A DNA stretch of 64,000 nucleotides from Fibrobacter sp. (GTDB lineage Bacteria > Fibrobacterota > Fibrobacteria > Fibrobacterales > Fibrobacteraceae), in the NCBI GenBank assembly GCA_017550445.1, contig JAFZOV010000113.1, positions 1 through 64,000 of the forward strand, read 5' to 3'. Positions 1 to 9,298 of this stretch are shown in pieces. The notes beneath the pieces are model-generated. The model had not been told where the DNA came from, did not search any database, and saw only the letters and a program-made list of their open reading frames with translations. Position 1 is the stretch's first letter, and each line of letters starts with the position of its first letter. The translations under genes and the position numbers were made by a program.

Positions 1-117
1 GACAACGACCAGGCTAAACAGGAGTCAAGAATCAATAGTTACGAAGGCATGTTTAAGCACTTGAATGGGACCAGTAAAATTCGTAAATTTATAGCCGATT
101 CAAGGAAACCTCAATAA
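1..117 (+). CDS. C-terminal end of a truncated gene, resembling a reverse transcriptase C-terminus
   Basis: An open frame runs from the first base to a TAA at 115-117 and gives 38 residues. It contains INSYEGMFKHLNGTSKIRKF, which resembles the SYxGxxKHxNxxxxR pattern near the C-terminus of many bacterial reverse transcriptases, including those of diversity-generating retroelements. The catalytic part lies outside the window, so this is a weak call. It could equally be the tail of an unrelated protein. A small hairpin follows the stop codon. Confidence 0.4.
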   Translation, partial: DNDQAKQESRINSYEGMFKHLNGTSKIRKFIADSRKPQ

Positions 118-134
118 CCGTTCAATCGGTTTTG
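116..134 (+). terminator. weak terminator-like hairpin
   Basis: AACCG (116-120) and CGGTT (127-131) form a five-base-pair stem around a six-base loop, followed by a short T-rich stretch. It sits directly at the stop codon of the truncated gene. The stem is short. The remaining bases up to 336 are AT-rich leader and presumably hold the promoter of the carboxyltransferase gene, but no clear box was found. Confidence 0.3.
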
Positions 135-336
135 TAATTCATTTAAATTTTGTCTCACGAAAAGCGGTTTTTGTTCTCACGACAACCGCGCCGTTATATT
201 GGCCGATTCTGGCCATAAATACAAACTTCTTCTATCTTGCTTATTTAAACGAAAAGAAACAATTGGCGTTGACTTTCTCGGCGCCATTTTCTAATTTTGG
301 CTACGAAAATCTTACAGTTAAGGAGTTCTTTACATT

Positions 337-1962
337 ATGTGGAACGAAAAACATATGGCGAAGCTTGAAAACTACCTGAGCCAGGCTCAGGCTGCAGGTG
401 GTGAAGCTCGTGTTGCAAAACAGCACCAGTCCGGCAAGGCTACTGCCCGCGAACGTATGGAAATGCTGTTTGATGCAGGTACTTTTGTAGAAGTCGGTGC
501 GCTTCGCAAGTCGAGCAATCGCGTGCTCAAGGAAAGCAAGGTCGTCTTGGGTGATGGCGTTGTGACTGGCTACGGCAAGGTGAATGGTCGCCTGGTGTTT
601 GCTTCTTCTCAGGACTTTACGGTGGGTGGCGGCTCCTTGGGCCAGTGCCATGCCGAAAAGATTTGCCGCGTGATGGATATGGCTGTCGAAGCCGGTGCTC
701 CTTTTGTCGCCATGAACGATAGCGGTGGAGCTCGTATCGACGAAGGCGTGTTCTCTCTCGCCGGTTATAGCGCCATCATGGCCCGTAACGTGTGGGCTTC
801 TGGCGTGATTCCGCAGATTGCCGTGATTATGGGCCCCTGCGCTGGTGGCGCCTGCTACTCTCCGGCTTTGAGTGACTTTATTTTCATGACCCAGAACACG
901 AGCCAGATGTTCCTTACCGGCCCGGCTGTGGTGAAGCAGGTGATGGGCGAAAACATTACCGCCGCTGAACTCGGTGGTGCTCCGGTGCATATGGCTAAGT
1001 CCGGTGTGGCACACTTCATGTACGAAGATGACCAGAAGTGCCTCGAAGGTGTTCGCAAGCTCCTGAGCTACTTGCCGCAGAGCAACCGCAAGGATGCTTC
1101 TTGCAACTGCAAGCTTGCCGAAGCTGCCAAGAATGACGAAGGCTTTGCCGGTATTTTCAAGAAGCTTTTCCCGGGCAAGGCCGAGAGCGCCGAAGCCGCT
1201 ACTTTCGACAACAGCGCTTCTATTCAGGACATTGTTCCCGATAACTACAAGCAGGCTTACGATGTGAAGTCCGTGATTGCCGCCTTTGCCGATGCTGACA
1301 GCTTCTTTGAAGTGCAGAGCGACTGGGGCAAGAACGTGGTGATTGGCTTTGCACGCCTGAATGGTGAAGCAATCGGTATCGTTGCTAACCAGCCGAAGGT
1401 GCTTGCCGGTTCCTTGGACGTGGACGGTTCCGATAAGGCTGGCCGCTTCGTGCGTTTCTGCGATGCGTTCAACATTCCGCTGCTCGCCCTCGTGGACGTT
1501 CCGGGTTACATGCCGGGTTCCAAGCAGGAATACTCGGGCATTATCCGCCACGGTGCAAAGCTCCTGTATGCCTTTGCCGAAGCTACCGTGCCGAAGGTGA
1601 CGCTCATTCTGCGTAAGGCTTTCGGTGGTGCATACATTGCCATGAACAGCAAGGACGTGGGTGCCGACTACGTGTTCGCTCTCCCGATTGCTCAGGTGGC
1701 CGTGATGGGTGCCGAAGGAGCTGTTGAAATCATCAACAAGAAGGAAATCGCTGCTGCCCCGGATCCGGTGGCTGCTCGCGCTCAGTGCATCGCCAAGTAC
1801 GAAGAAGAACTGATGAACCCCTACGTTGCCGCCTCTATGGGTGTGGTTGACGAAGTGATTCGTCCGGCTGATGTGCGCAAGCGCCTTGTGACCGCTTTCG
1901 ATGCCTTGAAGACCAAGGAACAGAAGCGCCACGCCAAGAAGCACGCAAATATACCTCTGTAG
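337..1962 (+). CDS. acyl-CoA carboxylase carboxyltransferase subunit (propionyl-CoA carboxylase beta / methylmalonyl-CoA decarboxylase alpha type)
   Basis: The 541-residue product is a full-length biotin-dependent carboxyltransferase with two crotonase-like halves. The N-terminal half carries NDSGGARIDEGV and GPCAGGACYSPALSDF, which line the acyl-CoA site. The C-terminal half carries DVPGYMPGSKQEYSGIIRHG and RKAFGGAYIAMNSKDVGADY, typical of the carboxybiotin site. The family moves a carboxyl group between biotin and propionyl-, acetyl- or methylmalonyl-CoA in the cytoplasm. Sequence alone does not decide the substrate, and no biotin carrier or biotin carboxylase gene lies nearby. The ATG at 337 is preceded by TAAGGAG at 319-325. 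A second in-frame ATG at 355 lacks such a site. A strong terminator follows. Confidence 0.9.
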   Translation: MWNEKHMAKLENYLSQAQAAGGEARVAKQHQSGKATARERMEMLFDAGTFVEVGALRKSSNRVLKESKVVLGDGVVTGYGKVNGRLVFASSQDFTVGGGSLGQCHAEKICRVMDMAVEAGAPFVAMNDSGGARIDEGVFSLAGYSAIMARNVWASGVIPQIAVIMGPCAGGACYSPALSDFIFMTQNTSQMFLTGPAVVKQVMGENITAAELGGAPVHMAKSGVAHFMYEDDQKCLEGVRKLLSYLPQSNRKDASCNCKLAEAAKNDEGFAGIFKKLFPGKAESAEAATFDNSASIQDIVPDNYKQAYDVKSVIAAFADADSFFEVQSDWGKNVVIGFARLNGEAIGIVANQPKVLAGSLDVDGSDKAGRFVRFCDAFNIPLLALVDVPGYMPGSKQEYSGIIRHGAKLLYAFAEATVPKVTLILRKAFGGAYIAMNSKDVGADYVFALPIAQVAVMGAEGAVEIINKKEIAAAPDPVAARAQCIAKYEEELMNPYVAASMGVVDEVIRPADVRKRLVTAFDALKTKEQKRHAKKHANIPL

Positions 1963-2028
1963 TAGAAAATAGAGACCGCTCGCACCCAATCGTACAAGTA
2001 CGTACCATGAGCGCTCGCTCTCGCAAAC

Positions 2029-2056
2029 GTCCCCGGTTAACACCCGGGGACTTTTT
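2029..2056 (+). terminator. rho-independent terminator of the carboxyltransferase gene
   Basis: GTCCCCGG (2029-2036) pairs perfectly with CCGGGGAC (2044-2051) around a seven-base loop, followed by TTTTT at 2052-2056. It lies 67 bases after the stop codon. Confidence 0.9.
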
Positions 2057-2100
2057 GCTCACGAATAAACCTTCGCAAAAGCGTGCAAATGAGTGTCGCA

Positions 2101-2220
2101 TAGGCTAGTTTACTAGCCTATATGACCGAATGCAGCCGCGGACGCCATAGGCGTCAACTCCGAGCTTGGTCCCCTCCCGCAAAAGAATGAATTTACTCTA
2201 TGCAATAGCCCCTTTGGGCT
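2101..2220. repeat. array of three perfect hairpins in the gap between carboxyltransferase and sprA
   Basis: The 363-base gap between the carboxyltransferase and sprA holds no gene. After the terminator come three perfect inverted repeats: TAGGCTAG/CTAGCCTA (2101-2120, four-base loop), GACGCC/GGCGTC (2141-2155, three-base loop) and AGCCC/GGGCT (2207-2220, four-base loop, followed by TAAAATTTTT). The block could be an intergenic repeat element, a small RNA or a leader of sprA. I cannot assign it to a known family. Confidence 0.6.
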
Positions 2221-2325
2221 TAAAATTTTTCTATTTTCGCACAAATTGCAGGAAAAATCCATATTCTAAGTGGTTTTGCAATGTGCAAATTCAGTATTTT
2301 ATGGAAACCTGTATAGAAGATAATT

Positions 2326-5300
2326 GTGTTTTTTGAAGGTCTAAAACGCTTGTGGCCGGTGGCGACTATCGCCCTTGCCGTAGGAATCGCCTGGTCCCAG
2401 AGCGACTCTGTTTCGGTTGTGTCTGCAAGCGATGCCGAAACGTCTGAACCGGACCCGGCAGAGACCGAATGGCAACCGACTTACCAGTACATTTCGCTCC
2501 CTCCGTCGGTAACCCCGCTTAATGGACTTTTGCCTTTTGGCGGCATAGGCTCTTCGCCTACGCTTATGAGTACCAGCAAGGGGCAGGTCTTTAGTCACGA
2601 TATCGATGTTTCGACCCGTGAAATGGATGTGAGTGAAAAACGCGTGAACTCCGTTTCGCGCGATACAACCACCTTGTGGACGGCGCATTACCCCGAACTG
2701 GCGGACTACGTGTCGGACATGTACAGCATTGGACAAAAGAGTCTGTGGCTGAACGACTTGGTGGGTAAGGCGAACGACGGTTACGAGACTCCCGAGACCG
2801 GTTCGGTATTTGATATTACCATACCGGTGACGATGCCTGCTTGGATGCGCGACTTTGGTCTGGACAAGCCGAAACTGATGCTCCAGGGTACCATGGACAT
2901 TCGCTTGAAGGGCTACGGCGAAAAGGACGATGCCGAGGGTAGCACCAACACGAGTTTGTGGCCGAGCCCGACGCTGAACTACACGCCGAACTTTATGGTG
3001 AAGGGTAAAATCGGTCCTTACATCACGGTCGAAATCAACAACGTGGAAGAAGGCCTGGGGGCCCGCAACCAGGTGCGTGTGGTTTACGAGGAATCTTACA
3101 AGGATGAATTTGAAGACTACATTCTGCAACGCGTAGAAGCCGGTACTACAAACCTTGCCTTGACCGGTACGGAACTCACGGGTTACTCCGAGAACCACCA
3201 GGGCTTGTTCGGTATCAAGGCAGACTGGAAACTTGGCGACTGGCGCCTTACGACCATTGCCTCGCAGGATGGTGGCGACCAAGAAGAATACAGCCTGAAG
3301 GCCAATGAATCGACTACGGAATTTCAGATTCTGGATAAGCAGTTCGTTGCTTACCGTTATTACTTCTTGAACAATGCCGCAAGAGATGATTACGTTAGAG
3401 AAGTTTCGCAGACTGGTAAAAGATCCAAGACTTACAAGGCGACGGACTTGAAACTCTTCAAGCGCGGTGCAACAAACTCGAAAGATCAGGTCATTGAGGA
3501 TGTGTATGTCAAGTACGTGACGCCCAAAGGAAAACCTGTCGTCAAGAAAGTGGAACGTCTGTCAGAAATAACTGAATTTGAATACGATGACAAGATGGGC
3601 GTTGTCAAGGTGAATGGCATTAGCCGTAATACCTTGCTTGCTGCGAGCTGGTCTGAAAGCCGCGGAAAGTCGTCTGTGAAGAAAGGCGATACGATTTCGC
3701 TTATCCAGTGGGATGCAACCCTTTCTGAACTGGTGGATATTGACAAGCTGATGTTGCGTAACGTGTATTCCATCGGCATTTCGGATGCAAGTTCTTCGAA
3801 CTTTGTGCTGCGCATGAAAAACAAGTCCGGAATTGCAGGGGACTTCCTCAAGAAACTTGGACTTGTAGATACCACTACGGGGACTCCGCTTGTAAATGAT
3901 GCTACCATCTTTAAGAAGGATGCCTCGGGTAACTACACAGGTGAAATGTGGCTGCCTTGTAAACCGAACAGTGACGACGTTTATGCCGGTAAAACCAACA
4001 AAGATGAATTGGCTCGTCAGAACTGCTTGGAACCGTTGCGTAACTTGGACTCTTCTGCCGCGATGGCGCAACTCTATACGCTTCCGGTCTACAACCTTTC
4101 TCGCTACACGAACCGTTTCTATTTCGAATCGGTGGGTAAGCGTCGCAGCTCTACCTTGAGTGTCCGTGACCCGAGTTCCAGCTACTCTGTGAGCGGTAGC
4201 TCCTGTATGGATATTTCGCCGGGTACTGAAAAGGTGACGGCAGGCTCGACAACCCTTATCCGTGGCACCGACTACGAAGTCAACTATGAACTGGGCCAGA
4301 TTGAACTTTTGAGCGAACGTGCCCTTGACCCGAATAAAGAAATCAAGGTCACTTACGAATGCGAACCCCTGTTCGAAATCGACAACAAGCTGTTGCTTGG
4401 CGCCCGCGCCGAACTCCCGCTGGATCTGTACGGTATGGGTGCGGGTTCCGTGTTCGGTATTACCGCCCTTTACAAAAGCCAGAGCACAACGGCCAAGACT
4501 CCGACTTTGGGTAACGAACCTTACTCCAGCGTGCTGTGGGGCATGAACCTGCGCTTGCAGGATACGGTGCCGGCATTGACCGAACTGGTGAACTTGATTC
4601 CTGGCATTAACACGACGGCTCAGTCCAGCTGGCGTTACGAAGCTGAATTTGCGGCAAGCCGCCATAATGCAAATACCAGTGATGAACAGTCTGCCCTTGT
4701 TGAAGATTTTGAAGCGACCACTTCTGGATTGACTTATCCCCTTTCTCGTCTTTCCTGGTACCAGGCTTCGCCTCCGGGCGGTGTGGAACCATCTGCGGAT
4801 GGTGGGGATATGAATGCCTTGACTTATATCGAAAATTTGGACTATAGGCACAAGGGCGAATTCATTTGGCATAGCAACAATACCGAACTGTACAAGAATA
4901 TTTATACGCCGGTCGGAAATTCCGATGTGGACAATCAGCATTTGACTGTGCTCAAGATGACTCTGCGTGCAAATGACAATTTGTCGGGTAATTCTTGGGG
5001 TGGCGTGATGCGTCCGAACAGCGAGTATTACCATGACCTGAGTGACATGAAGTACATCGAAGTGGTGGCACGTGGAAACGTGGGCTCGCTCTACTTGGAT
5101 TTGGGGCTTGTCAGCGAAGACCTTTCTATTAACGGTACTGCACCTAATGGCCAATACAATGGTGAAAATGATCTTGGATCCACGACGGCGCTTCATGATA
5201 AGGGTCTCGACGGCTTGACGGGTAACGATGAATTTGACTCGGTGTGGGATTGCCGCACCAGCCCCTGTAAAGGAAAGGAGCTTAGCTTGCGCATGGGCAA

Positions 5301-8300
5301 TGTAGATGCTTCTACAAGCGATATCGCCCGTGATGACTATGACGACGACCTGGAAGATGAAAGTGATCCGCCCAGACAGATTAATGGAACGGAAAACAAC
5401 TCCGGCGAACGTACCTACGATACTGAAGATATCAACAAGAACGGATCCTTGGATCTGGATATCAGCTTTGTCCGTTACCGTATCGACTTGTCTGATACCA
5501 GCAAGATGAACTTTGAGGAATTGAGAAATGGCTGGCGCAGATGGCGCATTCCGCTGTACCAGTACGATACGATTATTTCTCCTTCTACGAATGACTACTT
5601 GACAATTCTTTCGGAAGCTCAGTTCAGTAGGCTTTGGTTGGGCAAGCTGAATAACGGAGTCGCCGAAGCGAAGGTGCAGATTGTAAACCTTGCCGTGGTT
5701 GGAAACGCCTGGGAAGAAACGACTGTGGCAGACCTGTATAGGACCAGCTCTACGGAGAATTCGCAGATTGTCGAAGTGAACGGAATTGAAACAAAGGCTT
5801 CTGAGAATGTGGTGGCTCGCGATACGACTTACATTAGCGTAAAGACGATTAACAACCGCGAAGATGCGAACAAGTATCATAAGTCGCCGAATACCCGTAC
5901 GGAACGTGATTCTGATTCTAACGCCCCGCTTAAGGAAACGGCCTTGGTCCTTAATTACCATGGTATGAATCCTGGGCAGGAAGTGGGCGTTACCCGTATC
6001 TTCGAAACCGATGTGAAGGATTTTTCGAGTTACCGTTCCCTTAAGATGGAAATCCATTACGAGGCGCAGAAGGGTGTAAACAAGTCTCCGGTACGCTTTG
6101 CTATTCAGTTCGGTGAGGGATCCCTGGAAGGTTCCAGCGATTACTACGAATGGAGCTTCCGCCCGGTTAACACTCCTTGCAAAGATAAGGAACGCCCCCA
6201 GGATTGCCATGAACGCAACTGGCTCGCTAACGCTTTCGCTATGGATGTGACTGACTTTTCGGACCTCAAGCGTGGCCGTCGTCCGCCCTATTTGAGCGCT
6301 GTTGAAAAAGACTTGGGCGGCGATCGCGAAGAAAAGTTGAAGTTGGTGGGTAACCCGTCGATTACCAGTATCGACTGGATGCGCTTTGTGGTTATTGCCG
6401 ATTCCGGTGCTTCTAAGGATGAACTGGATTCCGGTACCTTCTGGCTCGACGACTTGCGCCTTTCTGACATGGATACGGAATGGGGCTATGCGGCCCGTAC
6501 GGGCGCCCAGGTGAACTTTGCCGACTTTATTTCGCTTTCGGGAACGGTTCGTTACCAGGACGGAAACTTTGCGACCCTCTCTACTTCCAATGGTTCGCCG
6601 AAGCCGAAAACATCTGTGGCTGCTTCCCAGCTCGATGTGGCTAGCGACTTTACCATGAACTTGAACAAGTTCTTAAATGATAGTGCCGGATTCCATATAC
6701 CCCTTTCTTTGGGTTACCATAGCTCGACGAAGCGCCCCTACATGAAGCCCACCGACGACATGATGCTTAAAAGGAGCAGCTTTGTTGACCTTACGGGTGA
6801 CATGTTCCAGAACAAGCTGGAAGTGAGCTCCGATAAGGAAGAACAGGGCCTGCGTGACAATGCGGAGTCCAAGGGTTACCAGACTTATGTGCGTGACAAG
6901 TCCTTTGGTATCAGCTATCGTAAAGATTACCACGCCCACGATTCTAAGCTTGGCGAGGTGATGTCGCAGATATTCCTTGACCGCCCGGCATTTAGCTATT
7001 CCTACAATGAATCCGAAGGCAGGTCCACGACCTCTGCAGACTCTACTTATTCGTACCATACGGTGATTGAATATAAGCTGGGTACCTTCAGCATGTTCAA
7101 GTTCAGACCTCTCGATGGCCTTTCGAAGTATGAATGGCTGAAGCCTATTTCGAAGACTGAATTTGAACCGTGGCCCCAGACCTTCGACCTTACGATTTTC
7201 GACTTGAACTATGTGCGCTATGTGAACCAGAGCCGTGATCCGGATTATGTGGATCCGCAGGTCGATAAGGTTGTGACCTATACCACGGAATTGAACCACA
7301 AACTGAATATGCGCTGGAACATCTTCTCGTTCCTTTCGACGAACTATTCGTTGAATATCAAGCGTGATATGTACGGCGGTGGCGATCGCGAAGCCTTTGT
7401 GAAAAAGAACTTCTTTACCACAAGGGATGGTGGACTTTTTGCAAGCGACTATATCTTTGATTACGACCATACGGACCGCCGCGTCTATATATCGGGCGAC
7501 AGTATCGTGGCTATTCCTTATGACACCATTCCGCGTATTAAGGAAAATGGCGATACCTTTGCTATTGATATGCAGAATCCAGAATCTTACGAAATCAAGT
7601 ACGATACTACGGTGTTCTACAAGGTGGATAGCGTAGGTAGCAGGGAATATGGTCGTGCTTACGGTATTTTGCGTAATGAACGTGCCCGTTCGCAACAGTT
7701 CAAGATCGGGTTCAATCCGCGTCTGATTCCGTTCTTGCCCTTCAGCGCTAACTTCAGTTCTGATTTCAACCAGCAGAAGACCATTCCCGATGATTTTGAT
7801 TTTATGGATGAAACCACCCTGGAGAAAAATTATTGGACGATTTCGCAGACGAACCGATTTGAATTCTCGCCGTCTTTGAAGGTGCTTGATTTGGCACGAA
7901 GCTTTGGCAAGGAAAACCCGGTGGCCAGTGCCTTTGACAAGGTCAAGTGGCGCGAAGTCCGCTTTAACTGGACCGCAAGTACCAACACCGTGGGCGAAAA
8001 CTTTACCTTGGCACAGCTGTATGAAGACCAGGGTGTGACACCGCTGCAGTATTACTTGTACGGCCTTGGCCTGGGTAACGGTTACCGTAACCGAGGATTC
8101 TATAACATTGTCACTGGCGACATGGGACTGGATCATCGCGACGATTATCTGCGCTTTGCCCAGTATAGAAACCACCATGTTGATACGGTTGTTTACCAAG
8201 GTAACTTTAGGCATTCAGTATCTCGCCAGTTCCAGGTGGGTTCGGGCATTACGCTCCCGATTTGGGACATTGGCGTAACGGGTGACTTGCAATGGAAGGA

Positions 8301-9201
8301 AGACTTCTCCCAGTCCAGAGAATACCCGATGTATATCGATACCACGACGGTGTGGCCGAAGATTGGTGTGGGCGTGACGGTGCCGAACTTTGCCCAGAGA
8401 GTTTCTTTCTTGAACAGCTTCCGTAGTGTGTCTACTTACCATCGGTTTGATTACGCCTATACCACGACGGTTCATCCGTTCCAGAGCGCCGAAGATTCCT
8501 GGTCCCAGAGCCTGAATTTCAATCCGCTCGTTCGAATCACCTTCTTGCTGCAGAATAATATGCGCATCGAAAACAGCGTGCGCATGAAGATTGAAAATAC
8601 GGACCGTCGCCCCAAGGAAGAAGTTATCGGCATTACGTCATGGCCCGATTCTTCGGGCAGTATCCGCGATACCTCGGATTACTTCTGGGAAATTCCCTGG
8701 ATTCATACGTCACTGTACAATGACTTCATGTTCAATATTGGCGATGACTTTACCATTACCTACCCGCTAAAGCTCGATAAGGCCGTGAAGTTCTTCAAGT
8801 GGTTCTTCAAGTTCAAGAATTCCATCGACCTCAAGTTTACAGCCGGTTACGACTACAAGAAGACCATCCGTAAGGAATATGATCCGGTGGAAGGTTACGA
8901 CAAGTGGAACAAGGAAAGCGGAACCGACGGTATCTTTGAACAATGGAAGTTTGATGACGGCTTGCATGCGGATTTGCCCGATAGGGTCTATAGTCCGAAA
9001 TTGGAATTGGTCGATCGCACGGTGCCGTCGCGCACGCATGAATGGTTCGTACGCCCGAGTGCCGGCTATCAGTTCAACAAGATTGCGTCTATGAGCAGCT
9101 ACATTGAATACCGCCAGATTCATGAAAAGCTGGATGACGAGACGCCGCACTTGCGCCAGATTCTGCAATTTGAAATTGCGTTGATGCTGAGGTTTGATTG
9201 A
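2326..9201 (+). CDS. sprA: SprA-like outer-membrane translocon protein of the type IX secretion system
   Basis: The 2291-residue product has an N-terminal signal sequence (hydrophobic core about residues 10-24) and is rich in Tyr, Asp and aromatic residues with beta-barrel-like patterns. Around residues 785-805 it has SALVEDFEATTSGLTYPLSR, which resembles the VDDFEGT segment conserved in SprA/Sov. The length also fits that family, whose members form the giant outer-membrane channel of type IX secretion in Bacteroidota and relatives. The start is GTG at 2326, because an ATG at 2301 runs into a stop in its own frame. The SD-like AGAAGA (2315-2320) is weak. Downstream there is a GH5 enzyme with a C-terminal sorting-like domain, a plausible cargo. 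Many plug, lid and barrel details cannot be judged from sequence alone. Confidence 0.82.
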   Translation: MFFEGLKRLWPVATIALAVGIAWSQSDSVSVVSASDAETSEPDPAETEWQPTYQYISLPPSVTPLNGLLPFGGIGSSPTLMSTSKGQVFSHDIDVSTREMDVSEKRVNSVSRDTTTLWTAHYPELADYVSDMYSIGQKSLWLNDLVGKANDGYETPETGSVFDITIPVTMPAWMRDFGLDKPKLMLQGTMDIRLKGYGEKDDAEGSTNTSLWPSPTLNYTPNFMVKGKIGPYITVEINNVEEGLGARNQVRVVYEESYKDEFEDYILQRVEAGTTNLALTGTELTGYSENHQGLFGIKADWKLGDWRLTTIASQDGGDQEEYSLKANESTTEFQILDKQFVAYRYYFLNNAARDDYVREVSQTGKRSKTYKATDLKLFKRGATNSKDQVIEDVYVKYVTPKGKPVVKKVERLSEITEFEYDDKMGVVKVNGISRNTLLAASWSESRGKSSVKKGDTISLIQWDATLSELVDIDKLMLRNVYSIGISDASSSNFVLRMKNKSGIAGDFLKKLGLVDTTTGTPLVNDATIFKKDASGNYTGEMWLPCKPNSDDVYAGKTNKDELARQNCLEPLRNLDSSAAMAQLYTLPVYNLSRYTNRFYFESVGKRRSSTLSVRDPSSSYSVSGSSCMDISPGTEKVTAGSTTLIRGTDYEVNYELGQIELLSERALDPNKEIKVTYECEPLFEIDNKLLLGARAELPLDLYGMGAGSVFGITALYKSQSTTAKTPTLGNEPYSSVLWGMNLRLQDTVPALTELVNLIPGINTTAQSSWRYEAEFAASRHNANTSDEQSALVEDFEATTSGLTYPLSRLSWYQASPPGGVEPSADGGDMNALTYIENLDYRHKGEFIWHSNNTELYKNIYTPVGNSDVDNQHLTVLKMTLRANDNLSGNSWGGVMRPNSEYYHDLSDMKYIEVVARGNVGSLYLDLGLVSEDLSINGTAPNGQYNGENDLGSTTALHDKGLDGLTGNDEFDSVWDCRTSPCKGKELSLRMGNVDASTSDIARDDYDDDLEDESDPPRQINGTENNSGERTYDTEDINKNGSLDLDISFVRYRIDLSDTSKMNFEELRNGWRRWRIPLYQYDTIISPSTNDYLTILSEAQFSRLWLGKLNNGVAEAKVQIVNLAVVGNAWEETTVADLYRTSSTENSQIVEVNGIETKASENVVARDTTYISVKTINNREDANKYHKSPNTRTERDSDSNAPLKETALVLNYHGMNPGQEVGVTRIFETDVKDFSSYRSLKMEIHYEAQKGVNKSPVRFAIQFGEGSLEGSSDYYEWSFRPVNTPCKDKERPQDCHERNWLANAFAMDVTDFSDLKRGRRPPYLSAVEKDLGGDREEKLKLVGNPSITSIDWMRFVVIADSGASKDELDSGTFWLDDLRLSDMDTEWGYAARTGAQVNFADFISLSGTVRYQDGNFATLSTSNGSPKPKTSVAASQLDVASDFTMNLNKFLNDSAGFHIPLSLGYHSSTKRPYMKPTDDMMLKRSSFVDLTGDMFQNKLEVSSDKEEQGLRDNAESKGYQTYVRDKSFGISYRKDYHAHDSKLGEVMSQIFLDRPAFSYSYNESEGRSTTSADSTYSYHTVIEYKLGTFSMFKFRPLDGLSKYEWLKPISKTEFEPWPQTFDLTIFDLNYVRYVNQSRDPDYVDPQVDKVVTYTTELNHKLNMRWNIFSFLSTNYSLNIKRDMYGGGDREAFVKKNFFTTRDGGLFASDYIFDYDHTDRRVYISGDSIVAIPYDTIPRIKENGDTFAIDMQNPESYEIKYDTTVFYKVDSVGSREYGRAYGILRNERARSQQFKIGFNPRLIPFLPFSANFSSDFNQQKTIPDDFDFMDETTLEKNYWTISQTNRFEFSPSLKVLDLARSFGKENPVASAFDKVKWREVRFNWTASTNTVGENFTLAQLYEDQGVTPLQYYLYGLGLGNGYRNRGFYNIVTGDMGLDHRDDYLRFAQYRNHHVDTVVYQGNFRHSVSRQFQVGSGITLPIWDIGVTGDLQWKEDFSQSREYPMYIDTTTVWPKIGVGVTVPNFAQRVSFLNSFRSVSTYHRFDYAYTTTVHPFQSAEDSWSQSLNFNPLVRITFLLQNNMRIENSVRMKIENTDRRPKEEVIGITSWPDSSGSIRDTSDYFWEIPWIHTSLYNDFMFNIGDDFTITYPLKLDKAVKFFKWFFKFKNSIDLKFTAGYDYKKTIRKEYDPVEGYDKWNKESGTDGIFEQWKFDDGLHADLPDRVYSPKLELVDRTVPSRTHEWFVRPSAGYQFNKIASMSSYIEYRQIHEKLDDETPHLRQILQFEIALMLRFD

Positions 9202-9295
9202 TTCAGAATTCGGAATTCAGAATTATGAATTGAAATAATCGCGGCGAAGCCGCCTAACCAAAAACTCCGAACTCTGAAATCTGAACTCTGAATTT
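9201..9295. repeat. long imperfect inverted repeat with a central GC hairpin
   Basis: The arm at 9201-9231, built from ATTCAGAATTCGGA-like units, is roughly the reverse complement of the arm at about 9264-9295 (CTCCGAACTCTGAAATCTGA and onward), with about three quarters of positions matching. Between them is GCGGC-GAA-GCCGC (9241-9253). The transcript could fold into one large stem between sprA and mnmA. A related copy lies at 21062-21096. Confidence 0.6.
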
Positions 9296-9298
9296 ATT

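Noticed and set aside
301..2043. 580-residue open frame antisense to the carboxyltransferase gene
   Set aside because: It mirrors codon usage of the plus-strand gene, has no family motifs and no SD, and lies fully opposite a conserved gene.
3562..6210. 882-residue minus-strand open frame inside sprA
   Set aside because: Low-complexity, basic composition typical of antisense shadows; no motif; sprA is continuous on the other strand.
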